Assembly (NCBI GenBank): GCA_016235165.1
Contig: JACRLX010000021.1
Location: forward strand, 336,694-400,693
Source: Rhodocyclales bacterium
GTDB taxonomy: Bacteria; Pseudomonadota; Gammaproteobacteria; Burkholderiales; Rhodocyclaceae
DNA: 64,000 nucleotides
Reading direction: 5' to 3'
Shown: in pieces, positions 9,135-19,093 of the stretch
Layout: each line of letters begins with the position of its first letter
How positions within the stretch are numbered: position 1 is the first letter of the stretch
Program-made: the position numbers and the translations under genes
The notes under the pieces: model-generated
Told to the model about the DNA's origin: nothing
The model's database searches: none
What the model saw: only the letters and a program-made list of their open reading frames with translations

Positions 9135-9176
9135 TTACGCCTGCCAATGTGATGCGATATCATCAGCGCATCACAT
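9135..9176 (+). promoter_or_regulatory. Promoter and inverted-repeat operator of vapBC
   Basis: A perfect 10-bp inverted repeat, ATGTGATGCG at 9147-9156 and CGCATCACAT at 9167-9176, is separated by 10 bp and ends 15 bp before the antitoxin start. Its spacer holds a TATCAT -10-like box at 9158-9163, with TTACGC 17 bp upstream as a weak -35. Repressor binding at this dyad would cover the promoter, which fits conditional autoregulation by the antitoxin-toxin complex. Confidence 0.65.
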
Positions 9177-9191
9177 CATCACTCCATTCCA

Positions 9192-9440
9192 ATGCGCACC
9201 ACCCTCGATATCGAAGACGATGTGCTGCTCGCCGCCAAGGAGCTTGCCCGACGCAGCGGTGGCAGCGTCGGGCAGGTTATCTCTCGCCTGGCAAGGCAGG
9301 CGCTGACGCAGGCGCCGGCCTCCGCCACAGCCGGGGTCAAGGAGCCTGAGGCCACCTACGGCTTTCGTCCCTTTCCGGCGCGCGGCAAGGTAGTGAGCAA
9401 CGAGCAGGTCGACAGGCTGCGCGACGATGAAGGCATTTGA
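9192..9440 (+). CDS. vapB: VapB-type antitoxin (ribbon-helix-helix)
   Basis: This is an 82-residue antitoxin. The N-terminus MRTTLDIEDDVLLAAKELAR is a ribbon-helix-helix DNA-binding fold. The C-terminus (GFRPFPARGKVVSNEQVDRLRDDEGI region) is the flexible toxin-neutralising tail typical of VapB partners of PIN toxins. It overlaps the toxin gene through TGATG, as expected for co-expressed pairs. It probably represses its own operon through the dyad just upstream. Confidence 0.85.
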   Translation: MRTTLDIEDDVLLAAKELARRSGGSVGQVISRLARQALTQAPASATAGVKEPEATYGFRPFPARGKVVSNEQVDRLRDDEGI

Positions 9441-9868
9441 TGCGGGCGCTGCTCGACGTCAATGTGCTGATCGCGCTGCTCGACGGCGCGCACCTTCACC
9501 ATGCCCGCGCGACGGACTGGCTGCGTGAGCACATCCGTGCCGGCTGGGCCTCCTGCCCGCTGACGCAGAATGGTTGCATCCGCATCATGTCGCTGCCGGG
9601 CTACCCGAATCCGGCGCCGGCCGCCGCAGTCGCGGAACGTCTGGCGGCCGCCACGGCGACCCGCCATCACGAGTTCTGGCCGGATGCCGTCAGCCTGGTC
9701 GATGCCGGCAGAATCGACTGGGGCTCGGTACTCGGCAGTCGCCAGGTCACCGACGTGTATCTGCTGGCGCTGGCAGTGGAGATGAATGGCTGCCTTGCCA
9801 CCCTGGATCGTTCCGTGCCGCTGCAGGCGGTGCGCGGCGCCAAGCCGAGGAACCTGGTCGTAATCTGA
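9440..9868 (+). CDS. vapC: VapC-type PIN-domain ribonuclease toxin
   Basis: This is a 142-residue PIN-domain endoribonuclease, the toxin of the pair. Acidic metal-binding positions expected of the fold are visible: Asp6 in LLDVNVLIALLD and Asp105 in VTDVYLLALA, with Asp82 and Asp123 as further candidates. The second conserved acid is replaced by the LTQNG motif that occurs in a known VapC subfamily. ATG at 9440 overlaps the antitoxin stop; a TTG one codon earlier is unlikely. VapC toxins cleave tRNA or rRNA; the target here is unknown. Confidence 0.87.
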   Translation: MRALLDVNVLIALLDGAHLHHARATDWLREHIRAGWASCPLTQNGCIRIMSLPGYPNPAPAAAVAERLAAATATRHHEFWPDAVSLVDAGRIDWGSVLGSRQVTDVYLLALAVEMNGCLATLDRSVPLQAVRGAKPRNLVVI

Positions 9869-9882
9869 CCGCGCCGCCGCTG

Positions 9883-9907
9883 GCAACCCTGCCGCCCTGC
9901 GGGTTGC
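9883..9907. other. Small hairpin between vapC and thiC
   Basis: GCAACCC (9883-9889) and GGGTTGC (9901-9907) form a 7-bp stem with an 11-nt loop, 15 bp after the vapC stop. A C-rich run follows rather than a T-tract, so termination is possible but unproven. No TPP riboswitch elements (CTGAGA, ACCTGA) are visible in the roughly 100 bp before thiC. Confidence 0.35.
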
Positions 9908-9929
9908 ATTTGCCCCCCCTTTCCAGTAG

Positions 9930-11834
<1,905 letters not shown>

Positions 11835-11838
11835 TCAA

Positions 11839-11858
11839 TGAAAGTCGGCGCTGACGAC
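11839..11858 (-). repeat. Dispersed 20-bp stop-associated repeat, copy 1 (exact)
   Basis: This is an exact match to the motif GTCGYCAGCGCCGACTYTCA on the minus strand, read as TGAAAGTCGGCGCTGACGAC on plus. It starts 4 bp after the thiC stop and is followed by ACGGCGAT, an extension shared with the copies behind hemL and mcm. It fills most of the gap to the next gene. Confidence 0.85.
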
Positions 11859-11875
11859 ACGGCGATTTCCAGCCA

Positions 11876-12115
11876 ATGAACTGTCGTCCCGGCTGTGGCG
11901 CCTGCTGCATTGCGCCCTCGATCAGCACGCTGGCCAAGCCGGCCGGCATTGCCTGCGTCCATCTGGCGGCGGACTTGCGCTGCGCGCTGTTCGGCAGCGA
12001 CCGCCGGCCCTCATGTTGCAGCGGCCTGCGGCCCTCGGCCGATATGTGCGGCGCGAGCCGCGACGAGGCCCTGGCCTGGCTGGCGCGGCTGGAGGCCGAT
12101 ACCGCCGCGTGCTAG
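11876..12115 (+). CDS. YkgJ-family cysteine-cluster protein
   Basis: This small 79-residue protein has a CxxxCxxCC cluster at its N-terminus (CRPGCGACC, Cys3, 7, 10, 11) and further Cys residues at about 25, 36, 47, 48 and 58. This is the pattern of the YkgJ/UPF0153 zinc- or iron-chelating family. The biochemical function of the family is not established. It lies 41 bp after thiC, separated by the dispersed repeat, and just before uppP. Confidence 0.8.
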   Translation: MNCRPGCGACCIAPSISTLAKPAGIACVHLAADLRCALFGSDRRPSCCSGLRPSADMCGASRDEALAWLARLEADTAAC

Positions 12116-12154
12116 ACTCCGCGGCCTTTCCGGCCCCCTGCGCATCCCCCTGAC

Positions 12155-12979
12155 ATGGATTTCCACCCGCTGCTCCAGGCCCTGATCCTGGGCCTGGTCG
12201 AAGGCTTTACCGAATTCCTGCCCGTCTCCTCGACCGGCCACCTGATCCTCGCCGGCGACCTGCTGAAGTTCAACGACGAGCGCGGCAAGCTGTTCCTGAT
12301 CGTGATCCAGGCCGCGGCCATGCTCGCCATCTGCTGGGAATACCGCGCGCGCTTCGGCCGCGTCCTCGCCGGCCTGGGCAGCGACCCGGTGGCGCGGCGC
12401 TTCGTGCTCAACATCGCCATCGCCTTCCTGCCGCTGGCGGTGCTCGGCCTGATCTTCGGCAAGATCATCAAGGCCACGCTGTTCAACCCGGTGGCGGTGG
12501 CCAGCGCCTTCATCGTCGGCGCCTTCATCATCCTCTGGGCCGAAAAGCGCGAGCACGTGGTGCGCGTCGATGACGTCGACCAATTGACGCCGATCGACGC
12601 CCTCAAGCTCGGCCTGGCCCAGGCCTGCGCGCTGATCCCCGGCACCTCGCGTTCGGGGGCGACCATCATCGGCGGCCTGCTGTTCGGCCTCTCGCGCAAG
12701 GCGGCCACCGAGTTCTCCTTCTTCCTCGCCGTGCCGACGCTGATGGCCGCCAGTGCCTACCAGGCCTGGAAGGAACGCCAGCTGCTGGTGGCCGACGACC
12801 TGGGGCTGTGGGCGGTCGGCTGCGTCGCCTCCTTCGTCTCCGCCTTCCTCTGCGTGCGCTGGCTGCTGCGCTTCGTGTCGACCCACGACTTCACTATCTT
12901 CGCCTGGTACCGCATCGCCTTCGGCATCGTCGTGCTGGCGACCTGGCAATTGGGCGTCGTCGACTGGAGCGCGCCGTGA
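12155..12979 (+). CDS. uppP: Undecaprenyl-diphosphatase
   Basis: This 274-residue membrane enzyme dephosphorylates undecaprenyl pyrophosphate to recycle the peptidoglycan lipid carrier and confers bacitracin resistance. Both family signatures are present: [15 protein letters not shown] near the N-terminus and [14 protein letters not shown] about residue 170. There are several membrane helices. Its stop overlaps the GTG of the next gene (GTGA), so it heads a coupled run of four genes. Confidence 0.95.
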   Translation: MDFHPLLQALILGLVEGFTEFLPVSSTGHLILAGDLLKFNDERGKLFLIVIQAAAMLAICWEYRARFGRVLAGLGSDPVARRFVLNIAIAFLPLAVLGLIFGKIIKATLFNPVAVASAFIVGAFIILWAEKREHVVRVDDVDQLTPIDALKLGLAQACALIPGTSRSGATIIGGLLFGLSRKAATEFSFFLAVPTLMAASAYQAWKERQLLVADDLGLWAVGCVASFVSAFLCVRWLLRFVSTHDFTIFAWYRIAFGIVVLATWQLGVVDWSAP

Positions 12980-13539
12980 TCCTCTACCTTCACGGATTCA
13001 CCAGCGGACCGCAGTCCAACAAATCCCAGGCCCTGGGCGGGCGCATGCGCGAGCGGGGCCTGGGCGACCGCTTCCTCGCGCCGCAACTGCCCGCCGCGCC
13101 ACGCGAGGCCATCGCCCTGGCCGAGGACCTGATTTCCCGCCATGGGGTGACGACGGTGATCGGATCGTCGCTTGGCGGCTACTACTCGACCTGGTTGGCG
13201 GAGAAATTCGACCTCACAGGCGTACTGGTGAACCCCGCCGTAGTCGCCCACCTGTCGCTACAGAGTTACATTGGCCCGCAGCGCTGGCTGTATACCGGCG
13301 AGAGCTTCGACTTCACCCTGGACCATGTCGAGCAGTTGCGCGCGATCGAAGTCCCGGTCCTCGCGAAACCGCAGCGCTTCTGGCTGCTGGTCGAGGAAGG
13401 CGACGAAACCCTCGACTACCGCGACGCCGTGCGCCGCTACGCCGGAGCAACGCAGACCGTGCTGCCCGGCGGCGACCACAGCTTCACGCGCTGGAACGAC
13501 TACCTCGACGACATCATTGCGTTTGCCGGGCTAAAGTGA
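12976..13539 (+). CDS. YqiA-like alpha/beta-hydrolase esterase
   Basis: This is a 187-residue soluble alpha/beta hydrolase of the YqiA/UPF0227 type. It begins with the oxyanion strand (M)[16 protein letters not shown], has the nucleophile elbow [11 protein letters not shown], and ends with a GGDHSF catalytic His block. The GTG start overlaps the uppP stop by 4 bp, and its own stop overlaps the next gene in the same way. YqiA of E. coli hydrolyses short acyl esters; the natural substrate here is unknown. Confidence 0.88.
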   Translation: MILYLHGFTSGPQSNKSQALGGRMRERGLGDRFLAPQLPAAPREAIALAEDLISRHGVTTVIGSSLGGYYSTWLAEKFDLTGVLVNPAVVAHLSLQSYIGPQRWLYTGESFDFTLDHVEQLRAIEVPVLAKPQRFWLLVEEGDETLDYRDAVRRYAGATQTVLPGGDHSFTRWNDYLDDIIAFAGLK

Positions 13540-14450
13540 GTCACCCAGCTGTCACACCGGAAAACACCCGCATCGGCATCCTCGCCGGCATCAGCGCCTA
13601 TGTGATCTGGGGCCTGGTGCCGATCTTCTTCAAGCAGATCGTCGAGATCCCCGCCGTCGAAATCATCGCCCACCGCGTGGTCTGGGCCATGCTGCTGATG
13701 ACGGCGCTGATCGGTTTCGGCCGTGGCTTCGGCGACGCCCTGCGCATCGCCCGGCAACCCGCCCAGTTGGCCCGCATCGCGCTGGCCTCGGCCTTGGTGA
13801 TCAGCAACTGGCTGACCTTCGTCTGGGGCGTGAACAACGGCCACATCGTCGAAACCAGCCTCGGCTATTTCATCCTGCCGCTGCTCAATGTCGCGCTCGG
13901 CGTGCTGGTGCTGAAGGAGCGCATGCGCAAGCTGCAATGGGTCGCCGTGCTTTGCGCCGCCGTCGGCGTCGCCATCGAGGCCACCCGCGCCAGCGGCCTG
14001 CCGTGGATCGCCCTGGTGCTGGCCGGCACCTTTGGCATTTACGGCCTGTTGCGCAAACAACTGCCGCTCGATGCCGCCAGCGGCCTGTTCCTCGAAACCG
14101 TCTGCATGACCCCGCTGGCTCTGGCCTGGCTGGCCTGGAGCGGACAAGGCCATTTCGGCGGCAGCGGCAGTCTGTCGGCGAGCGACCTGTACCTGGTCGC
14201 CACCGGGCCGGTGACGGCGATTCCGCTGCTGCTGTTCGCCATCGCCGCGCGGCGCCTGCCGCTGTCGATGATGGCCTTCCTGCAATACCTGGCGCCCACC
14301 CTCGCCTTCCTGATCGGAGTGCTGCTCTACCGCGAGCCGCTCGATGCCCAGCGCATGCTGAGTCTGGCCGCGATCTGGACCGGGCTCGCGGTGTATAGCG
14401 TCGATTTGTTGAAAGCCGCGGCGGCCCGCACCGCGGCAGCCCTGCCGTGA
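13536..14450 (+). CDS. rarD: EamA-family transporter RarD
   Basis: This is a 304-residue membrane protein with about ten helices in two EamA repeats. The opening GILAGISAYVIWGLVPIFFK and the segments NNGHIVETSLGYFILPL and SMMAFLQYLAPTLAFLIG are characteristic of RarD, the chloramphenicol-sensitivity protein. The transport substrate is not established. GTG start in a GTGA overlap with the upstream esterase, and a GTGA overlap with the downstream methyltransferase. Confidence 0.92.
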   Translation: MSHPAVTPENTRIGILAGISAYVIWGLVPIFFKQIVEIPAVEIIAHRVVWAMLLMTALIGFGRGFGDALRIARQPAQLARIALASALVISNWLTFVWGVNNGHIVETSLGYFILPLLNVALGVLVLKERMRKLQWVAVLCAAVGVAIEATRASGLPWIALVLAGTFGIYGLLRKQLPLDAASGLFLETVCMTPLALAWLAWSGQGHFGGSGSLSASDLYLVATGPVTAIPLLLFAIAARRLPLSMMAFLQYLAPTLAFLIGVLLYREPLDAQRMLSLAAIWTGLAVYSVDLLKAAAARTAAALP

Positions 14451-15253
14451 ATTTCGATGTCGCCCAGTTCAAGCGCATCGAGCGCGCCGGCTACGACAGG
14501 CTCGGTGAGCGCTATCTGGCCGCTGCCACCACGCGCCATGAGATCGCCACGGCCCTGCTCGATGCCGCCGCACTGGCGCCCGGCCAGCGCGTGCTCGACC
14601 TCGCCAGCGGGCCCGGCCTGCTGGCGCGTGCCGCCGCCGTGCGGGTAGGCGACGCCGGGCTGGTGCTTGCCAGCGACATCAGCCAGGGGCAGCTCCGGTG
14701 CTGCCCTGACCTGCCGCGCGTGGCCGCCGACGGTGAAGCCCTGCCCCTGGCCGATGGCGAGTTCGATCGCGTGCTATGCGGCCTGGGCCTGATGTTCTTT
14801 CCCGACGAGGCGGCCGCGCTGCGCGAAATGCGGCGCATGCTGCGTCCCGGTGGACGCGTCGCCTTCTCGGTCTGGGGGCGCGCGGCCGAGGTCCCCTTGA
14901 TCGAATGCGCGCTAGCCTGCATCCGCCGGCTGCTGCCACCGCCCAAGGTGGCGCGGCCCTCGATCTTCCGCTGCGGCGAGCCGGGGTGGCTGCAACGCCG
15001 TGTCGCCAGCGCCGACTTTCACGACATCGAGATCCGGCCACTGGATTTCAGCGTCACCTTCGCCGATGCCGCCAGCTACTGGCAGGGCTTCCTCGACATC
15101 GCCGGCGGCGCCAACGAGAGCCTTTCCCGCCTGCCCGCCGAAAAACTCCAGGCGCTGGCCGCCGGCGTGGCCGAAGAACTGGCGCCCCATGCCGGCCCCG
15201 AGGGCTACCGACTCACCAGCACGGTGCTGATCGCCAGCGCCCTGCGCAGTTAA
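14447..15253 (+). CDS. SAM-dependent class I methyltransferase (UbiE-like)
   Basis: This is a 268-residue methyltransferase with motif I VLDLASGPGLLAR at about residue 50, post-I ASDISQGQL, motif II DRVLCGLGLMFFPD, and motif III LRPGGRVAFSVWG. This resembles UbiE/COQ5-type enzymes, but substrate specificity cannot be assigned. GTG start in a GTGA overlap with rarD. The coding sequence contains one exact copy of the dispersed 20-bp motif, read as VASADFH, at 15002-15021. Confidence 0.85.
   Translation: MNFDVAQFKRIERAGYDRLGERYLAAATTRHEIATALLDAAALAPGQRVLDLASGPGLLARAAAVRVGDAGLVLASDISQGQLRCCPDLPRVAADGEALPLADGEFDRVLCGLGLMFFPDEAAALREMRRMLRPGGRVAFSVWGRAAEVPLIECALACIRRLLPPPKVARPSIFRCGEPGWLQRRVASADFHDIEIRPLDFSVTFADAASYWQGFLDIAGGANESLSRLPAEKLQALAAGVAEELAPHAGPEGYRLTSTVLIASALRS
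15002..15021 (+). repeat. Dispersed 20-bp repeat, copy 2 (exact, inside a gene)
   Basis: GTCGCCAGCGCCGACTTTCA matches the motif in all 20 positions and carries the same CC upstream as the intergenic copies. It lies within the methyltransferase frame, so this copy is tolerated as coding sequence. The residues encoded are VASADFH. Confidence 0.8.
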
Positions 15254-15263
15254 GATTGCCCCG

Positions 15264-17213
15264 ATGAATATCCTGTTCGAAGAAGACGGCGTGTTTCGCG
15301 CCGGTTCGGTGCTGGCCGACAACACGACCTCGCTGCAGGTGGAGCTGGCCTCGGGCAAGCGCGCCAAGGTCAAGGCGGCCAACGTGCTGCAGCGCTTCGC
15401 CGCGCCCGCCCCCGGCGAGCTGCTGGAGCGCGCCGAAGCCGAGGCCGAGACCATCGACGTCGACTTCCTCTGGGAGGTCTGCGGCGAAGCGGAGTTCGCC
15501 TTCGACGAACTGGCGGCCGAGTACCACGGCGCCAAACCCGATGCGGTACAGGCGGCGGCCGTGCTGCTGCGCCTGCATTCGGCGCCGATGTACTTCCATC
15601 GCAAGGGCCGCGGCCGTTTCCGCAAGGCGCCGCCCGAGATCCTGCAGGCCGCGCTGGCCGGCCTGGAAAAGAAGCGCCAGCAGGCGCTGGCCATCGTGCG
15701 CATGGTCGGCGAACTCAAGGACGGCAGGTTGCCGCCCGAATTCGCGCCCATCCTGCCGCAACTGATCTACAAGCCGGACCGCAACCGCGGCGAAACCAAG
15801 GCGCTCGAAGCCGCCTGCAATGAAACCGGCAAGTCGGCCGCGCGCCTGTTGTTCGACGCCGGCGCCCTGCCCTCGACCCATGAATACCACCTCGGCCGCT
15901 TCCTCTTCGAATACTTCCCGGAGGGCAAGGGCGGCACCGGTTTCCCCGCTTTCGCCGCACCCGTGGAGCCGCCCGATCTGCCGCTGGCCGAGGTGGCCGC
16001 GTTCAGCGTCGACGATGCACATACGACCGAGATCGACGATGCCTTCTCGGTCACCGCCAAGCCCGAGGGCGGCTGGCGCATCGGCATCCACATCGCCGCG
16101 CCCGGCCTCGGCTTCACGCCGGAGTCGGACCTCGGCCGCATTGCCCGCGAACGACTGTCGACGGTGTATATGCCGGGGCGCAAGATCACCATGCTGCCCG
16201 AGGCCGTGGTCGAGCATTTCACGCTCGCCGCCGGCCACGATGTGCCGGCGATCTCGCTCTATCTCGACGTCGCCGCCGATTACCGCCTGCTCGGCCACGA
16301 AACCCGCATCGAGCGCGTGCCGGTGGCGGCCAACCTGCGCCATCACGACATCGAACCCGTATTCAATGCCACCACGCTCGCCACCGGCCTGGGCGACTTC
16401 GCCTGGCGCGACGAGCTCAATCTGCTCTGGGAATTCGCCCAGGTGCTGGAAGCGGGGCGCGGCAAGCCCTCGGACAACGGCAAGCGCAAGGACTACAACT
16501 TCATCGTCGACTGGACCGCCGACAGCGGCATCGCCACCGAGCCGGGCAAGGGCCTCGTCACGATCGAGGAACGCCCGCGCGGCAGCCCGCTCGACACCCT
16601 GGTCGCCGAACTGATGATCACCGCCAACGCCACCTGGGGCGCAATGTTGCGCGACGCCGGCATCCCGGCGCTGTACCGCGTGCAGAGCGCCGGCAAGGTG
16701 CGCATGAGCACGGTCGCCGCCGCCCACGAAGGCCTGGGCGTCGATTGCTATGCGTGGTCCAGTTCGCCCTTGCGGCGCTATTGCGACCTGCTCAACCAGT
16801 GGCAACTGCTGGCCCTGCTGCGCGAGGAAAAGCCGTTCTTTCCGCCCAAGTCGGCCGACCTGCTGGCGGCCATGCGCGATTTCGAACTGAGCTATGCCGC
16901 CTATGCCGAATTCCAGCGCGGCATGGAGCGCTACTGGTGCCTGCGCTGGCTCTTGCAGCAGGGTGCCGGGACCGTGGTCGGCCGCGTGCTGCGCGAGTCG
17001 CTGCTGCGGCTGGAGTCGATTCCCCTGGTCGCCCGCGTCCCTTCGCTGCCGGAAACCCCGCGCGGCACGGCGGTGCGCCTGAGCATCGAAGGCATCGACC
17101 TGCTGGAGGCCGAAATCCGCCTGCGCTACCTTGAGCCGGCGCCCGAATTGGCGGCCAATACGGGCTCTGATGAGCCCTTCGCCGAGGACGGGGAGCAAAT
17201 GGCGGCAGAGTAA
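15264..17213 (+). CDS. RNB-domain exoribonuclease (RNase II/R family)
   Basis: This is a 649-residue 3'-5' exoribonuclease. The central RNB domain is marked by FSVDDAHTTEIDDAFSV, the Asp cluster that binds catalytic Mg, and by SGIATEPGKG and YAWSSSPLRRYCDLLNQWQL. The N-terminal part is a short beta-rich RNA-binding region. The C-terminal S1 domain seems reduced compared with RNase R, since the protein is shorter than RNase R (about 800). It stands at the head of an RNase-TonB-aroE-mtgA run. Confidence 0.88.
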   Translation: MNILFEEDGVFRAGSVLADNTTSLQVELASGKRAKVKAANVLQRFAAPAPGELLERAEAEAETIDVDFLWEVCGEAEFAFDELAAEYHGAKPDAVQAAAVLLRLHSAPMYFHRKGRGRFRKAPPEILQAALAGLEKKRQQALAIVRMVGELKDGRLPPEFAPILPQLIYKPDRNRGETKALEAACNETGKSAARLLFDAGALPSTHEYHLGRFLFEYFPEGKGGTGFPAFAAPVEPPDLPLAEVAAFSVDDAHTTEIDDAFSVTAKPEGGWRIGIHIAAPGLGFTPESDLGRIARERLSTVYMPGRKITMLPEAVVEHFTLAAGHDVPAISLYLDVAADYRLLGHETRIERVPVAANLRHHDIEPVFNATTLATGLGDFAWRDELNLLWEFAQVLEAGRGKPSDNGKRKDYNFIVDWTADSGIATEPGKGLVTIEERPRGSPLDTLVAELMITANATWGAMLRDAGIPALYRVQSAGKVRMSTVAAAHEGLGVDCYAWSSSPLRRYCDLLNQWQLLALLREEKPFFPPKSADLLAAMRDFELSYAAYAEFQRGMERYWCLRWLLQQGAGTVVGRVLRESLLRLESIPLVARVPSLPETPRGTAVRLSIEGIDLLEAEIRLRYLEPAPELAANTGSDEPFAEDGEQMAAE

Positions 17214-17226
17214 AATTGTTCGGCCC

Positions 17227-18156
17227 ATGCCACGCCTGCCCAGCCTGCCACGCCTTGCCCTGCCCGCATTGCCGGCCATGCCCTTGCCGGCTTTCCTGGC
17301 GGCCATGGATCCACCGCGACGCAACCTGACGCTGGCCTTCGGCATCTCCCTGCTCTTGCATGCGGTGCTGCTGGTAGTGCGCTTCACGCCGCCCGACTTC
17401 ATCGACAAGGCGCGCGAGCGGGCGCTCGAAGTCATCCTGGTCAACAGCAAGAGCAAGGCGCGGCCGGACAAGGCGCAGGCCAAGGCGCAGACCAATCTCG
17501 ATGGCGGCGGCAATGTCGACGCGGACCGCCGCGCCAGGACGCCGCTGCCGCCCTCCCCCAATACGCGCGAAGGCAACGAGCTGAACGAGGCGCAACGCCG
17601 GGTCGCCGAACTCGAAGCCCAGGCGCAGCAGCAGATGACCCGCCTCAAGGGCGATCGCTCGGTCAGCCTCGAACGCGGCAAGCCGGAGCCGACGCCCTCC
17701 GCCGAGCCAGTCCGCTCGGGCATCGACCTCGCCAGCAGCGCCATGGCCATCGCCCGCCTCGAAGGCCAGATCGCGCGCCAGATGGACGAGTACAACCAGC
17801 GGCCACGCAAGAAATTCATCGGCGCCCGCGTCGAGGAATACCGTTTCGCCCAGTATGTCGAGGACTGGCGGCAGAAGATCGAGCGCATCGGCAACCTCAA
17901 CTATCCCGACGCGGCCAAGGGCAGGCTGTACGGCAGCCTGGTGCTGACCGTGGTGATCAAGTCCAATGGCGACCTCGACCGGGTCGAGATCGCCCGTTCG
18001 TCGGGCCAGAATTTGCTGGACGAGGCGGCACGGCGCATCGTGCGCATGGCGGCGCCCTACGCCGCCTTTCCCGAGGCCATCCGGCGTGACACTGACATAC
18101 TCGAAATCACCCGCACCTGGACCTTCACCAATGCCGACCGCCTGCGAGCCGACTGA
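17227..18156 (+). CDS. TonB-family energy transducer-like protein
   Basis: This is a 309-residue inner-membrane protein with one N-terminal anchor (LAFGISLLLHAVLLVVRF, about residues 36-53), a long charged periplasmic stretch, and a C-terminal TonB-like domain from about residue 205 (YVEDWRQKIERIGNLNYP, then GSLVLTVVIKSNGDL). ATG at 17227 is 10 bp after the RNase gene. It abuts aroE with no gap. Such stand-alone TonB_C proteins occur at this place in betaproteobacteria; no exbBD lies nearby, so coupling to an energy source is unproven. Confidence 0.8.
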   Translation: MPRLPSLPRLALPALPAMPLPAFLAAMDPPRRNLTLAFGISLLLHAVLLVVRFTPPDFIDKARERALEVILVNSKSKARPDKAQAKAQTNLDGGGNVDADRRARTPLPPSPNTREGNELNEAQRRVAELEAQAQQQMTRLKGDRSVSLERGKPEPTPSAEPVRSGIDLASSAMAIARLEGQIARQMDEYNQRPRKKFIGARVEEYRFAQYVEDWRQKIERIGNLNYPDAAKGRLYGSLVLTVVIKSNGDLDRVEIARSSGQNLLDEAARRIVRMAAPYAAFPEAIRRDTDILEITRTWTFTNADRLRAD

Positions 18157-18996
18157 ATGAGCGACCACTACGCCGTGTTCGGCAATCCCATCGGGCACAG
18201 CAAGTCGCCGCGCATCCATGCCCTGTTCGCCGCGCAGACCCGGCAGGACATGAGCTACGAGGCTATCCTTGCCGACAAGGATGGCTTCGCCGCGGCGGTC
18301 GCGGCATTCCGCGCGCGCCACCACGCCGGCGCGCGCGGCGCCAATGTCACCGTGCCCTTCAAGGAGGAAGCCTGCCGCCTCGCCACCACCCGCACGCCGC
18401 GCGCCGAGGCCGCCGGCGCCGTGAACACACTGAGCTTCGACGGCGGCGAAATCCTTGGCGACAACACCGACGGCGCCGGTCTGGTGCGTGACCTCAAGCA
18501 CAACCTCGGCTGCGATCCGGCCGGCCGTCGCATCCTGCTGCTGGGCGCCGGCGGCGCCGCGCGCGGCGTGATCCTGCCGTTGTTGCTGGAAGGCCCGGCG
18601 GACTTGCTGATCGCCAACCGCACCGAGGAAACCGCGGCGCGCCTGGCCCTCGAATTTGCCCGCCTGCCGGCTTGCGCGGTCGGGATCAAGCCGGACGGCT
18701 GCGGCTTTGCCGGGCTTGCCGGACGCAGCTTCGACCTGGTGATCAATGCCACCTCGGCCGGCCTGGCGGGCGCCGTGTTGCCGCTGCCGACTTCCGTGTT
18801 CGCACCACGTTGTGTTGCCTACGAAATGCTCTACGGCCGCGAAACCGCCTTCATGACGCAGGCGCGCGAGGCCGGTGCGCGCGTCGCCGACGGCCTGGGC
18901 ATGCTGGTCGAGCAAGCGGCGGAAGCCTTTTTCGTCTGGCGCGGGGTGCGGCCGCACACGGCCCCGGTGCTGGCGGCACTCCGGAACCCTTCGTGA
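18157..18996 (+). CDS. aroE: Shikimate dehydrogenase
   Basis: This 279-residue NADP-dependent enzyme reduces 3-dehydroshikimate to shikimate in aromatic amino acid synthesis. Family signatures are GNPIGHSKSPRIH at the N-terminus, NVTVPFKEEA with the catalytic Lys, NTDGAG with the catalytic Asp, and the nucleotide loop LLGAGGAARG about residue 130. The start codon follows directly on the stop of the TonB-like gene. mtgA follows after a G-rich spacer. Confidence 0.95.
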   Translation: MSDHYAVFGNPIGHSKSPRIHALFAAQTRQDMSYEAILADKDGFAAAVAAFRARHHAGARGANVTVPFKEEACRLATTRTPRAEAAGAVNTLSFDGGEILGDNTDGAGLVRDLKHNLGCDPAGRRILLLGAGGAARGVILPLLLEGPADLLIANRTEETAARLALEFARLPACAVGIKPDGCGFAGLAGRSFDLVINATSAGLAGAVLPLPTSVFAPRCVAYEMLYGRETAFMTQAREAGARVADGLGMLVEQAAEAFFVWRGVRPHTAPVLAALRNPS

Positions 18997-19024
18997 TATT
19001 TGAGCGCAGCGAACCAATCAGTCG

Positions 19025-19056
19025 CCCCCGCCCGGGCGGGGGGTGGGGGGTGGGGG
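19025..19056. repeat. G-rich spacer with palindrome and G-quadruplex potential
   Basis: Between aroE and mtgA, CCCCCGCCCGGGCGGGGG at 19025-19042 is a perfect 18-bp palindrome. It runs into a series of G-runs up to 19056: GGG, then two of six G and one of five G, each separated by a single base. Four G-runs with 1-nt loops make a strong candidate G-quadruplex on the plus strand, hence in the mRNA just before mtgA. Confidence 0.6.
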
Positions 19057-19093
19057 CATCCAATTTTCCATGGCATTGCCGGATGGCAAAGCC

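Noticed and set aside
15213..17900. Long antisense frame opposite the RNase and TonB-like genes
   Set aside because: No recognisable domain; mirrored codon bias of real genes on the plus strand.
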